Part shown: one piece after another, positions 23,098 through 23,398 of the stretch | Position numbering within the stretch: position 1 is the stretch's first letter | Layout of the letters: each line of letters opens with the position of its first letter | DNA from: an uncultured Methanomassiliicoccales archaeon | GTDB lineage: Archaea > Thermoplasmatota > Thermoplasmata > Methanomassiliicoccales > Methanomethylophilaceae | Reading direction: 5' to 3' | DNA: 23,398 nucleotides | Assembly: GCA_934702355.1 (NCBI GenBank) | Contig: CAKUXX010000015.1 | Span: forward strand, 1 to 23,398 | The notes under the pieces: generated by a model | What the model was told of the DNA's origin: nothing | Database searches by the model: none | Seen by the model: the letters and a program-made list of their open reading frames with translations, nothing else | Program-made: the position numbers and the translations under genes

Positions 23098-23271
23098 TTA
23101 CCGCCAACTTTACCGCCAAACCGGTTTTGGCGGTAATCTGGCGATATAGTGGCGGTAAAGTGGCGTCAATGGCGGTATACTTGGCGGTAATGGCGGTAAT
23201 ACACGCATTTTTGGCGTCAATGGCGGTATAATGGCGGTAATCTGGCGGTAAAGTGGCGTCAATGGCGGTAA
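23098..23271. repeat. Array of TGGCGGTAA-type 9-mers with two inverted copies at the left end
   Basis: Seven exact TGGCGGTAA copies start at 23128, 23150, 23182, 23191, 23232, 23243 and 23263. There are two TGGCGGTAT copies (23170, 23221), three TGGCGTCAA copies (23161, 23212, 23254) and one decayed TGGCGATAT (23139). Two inverted TTACCGCCA copies lie at 23098 and 23110. A 29-bp block of three units recurs at 23150-23178 and 23243-23271 with one mismatch, so the array grew by block duplication. Units touch or are separated by 2-12 bp. No protein is convincingly encoded here. It may be an iteron-like binding array, an element end or a minisatellite. Confidence 0.8.
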
Positions 23272-23367
23272 TTGTTTTAACAACGATTATACAGCGCAGT
23301 GTAACAGTAAGGACTACATTCAATAACGACTTCTGAGTTCATTGCACTTTAAAACAAGAGCATCTTA
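23272..23367. other. AT-rich flank of the repeat array
   Basis: An AT-rich stretch (TTGTTTTAACAACGATTATA) directly follows the array, with a small palindrome TTGTTttAACAA. No gene is visible. A TTTAAAAC TATA-like box lies near 23348. Confidence 0.35.
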
Positions 23368-23392
23368 TGTCGAAATGAGCCTGTATTCGACA
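23368..23392. promoter_or_regulatory. Inverted repeat at the right edge, candidate operator
   Basis: Perfect 7-bp arms TGTCGAA and TTCGACA flank 11 bp, about 13 bp after a TATA-like TTTAAAAC. It may control a gene beginning beyond the window. Confidence 0.4.
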
Positions 23393-23398
23393 TTCGAG

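Noticed and set aside
23098..23271. CRISPR array
   Set aside because: Units are 9 bp with irregular 0-12 bp gaps and no unique spacers; no cas gene is present.
23006..23323. A 105-codon frame giving TAIDATLPP-type repeats
   Set aside because: The repetitive protein is simply the translation of the 9-mer array; there is no ribosome binding site and the repeat periods vary.
23098..23367. Replication origin
   Set aside because: Iteron-like units next to an AT-rich stretch are suggestive, but no Orc1/Cdc6 gene or recognisable origin recognition box is present in the window.
1..23398. tRNA, rRNA or transposase genes
   Set aside because: I found no cloverleaf with a GGTTCRA arm outside coding sequence, no rRNA-like stretch and no transposase or integrase motif.

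Overview
The window looks like a stretch of a methanogenic archaeon of the order Methanomassiliicoccales (Thermoplasmata), probably a gut or anaerobic-digester lineage. This is inference. It rests on archaeal TATA boxes about 25 bp upstream of ATG codons with no ribosome binding site (leaderless genes), on gene types such as the DUF4443-type winged-helix regulator and the B12-dependent ribonucleotide reductase, and on nearly exclusive use of TGA stops (15 of 16 clear stops are TGA, one is TAA). Only one gene would end in TAG, and that TAG appears to be read through. These archaea are known to use TAG for pyrrolysine. No pyl gene lies in the window, so the assignment is not proven.

Layout. 1-900: the C-terminal half of an ABC-type AAA ATPase without its Walker A part. 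881-2291: a DUF4143-type ATPase flanked by 40-bp direct repeats. 2333-5116: a DUF2085 membrane protein, a DUF3877-like protein, an AzgA-type purine permease and its terminator. 5191-6599: a second DUF4143-type ATPase behind paired operator-like repeats. 6687-8921 (minus): class II ribonucleotide reductase. 9159-10787: an AAA-ATPase-like/PD-(D/E)XK protein. 10805-15321 (minus): a tandem fusion of two such proteins, with its stop overlapping the start of a HipA-like kinase. 15436-17368 (minus): trpB and trpA. 17398-18633 (minus): an AAA-ATPase-like protein without nuclease domain. 18737-19207 (minus): a beheaded DUF4443 regulator. 19243-20727: paired operator-like repeats and a third DUF4143-type ATPase with an in-frame TAG. 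20720-22366: another AAA-ATPase-like/nuclease protein. 22372-22893 (minus): a zinc-ribbon/helix-turn-helix protein. 23098-23271: a dense array of TGGCGGTAA-type 9-mers.

Housekeeping genes (nrdJ, trpBA, the purine permease) are thus embedded in an accessory landscape of eight P-loop ATPase/nuclease modules from two families, carried by seven reading frames. The role of these families is not established; defence, toxin-antitoxin-like addiction or selfish mobility are the usual guesses. The most system-like unit is the fused double ATPase plus HipA-like kinase (10805-15321), where one module has lost its nuclease residues and the other keeps them. The second is the pair at 19330-22366, where reading through TAG joins the first gene to the start of the second. 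Active-site changes in TrpA, truncated paralogues around trpBA, and a regulator broken beside an ATPase promoter all point to repeated insertion and recombination.
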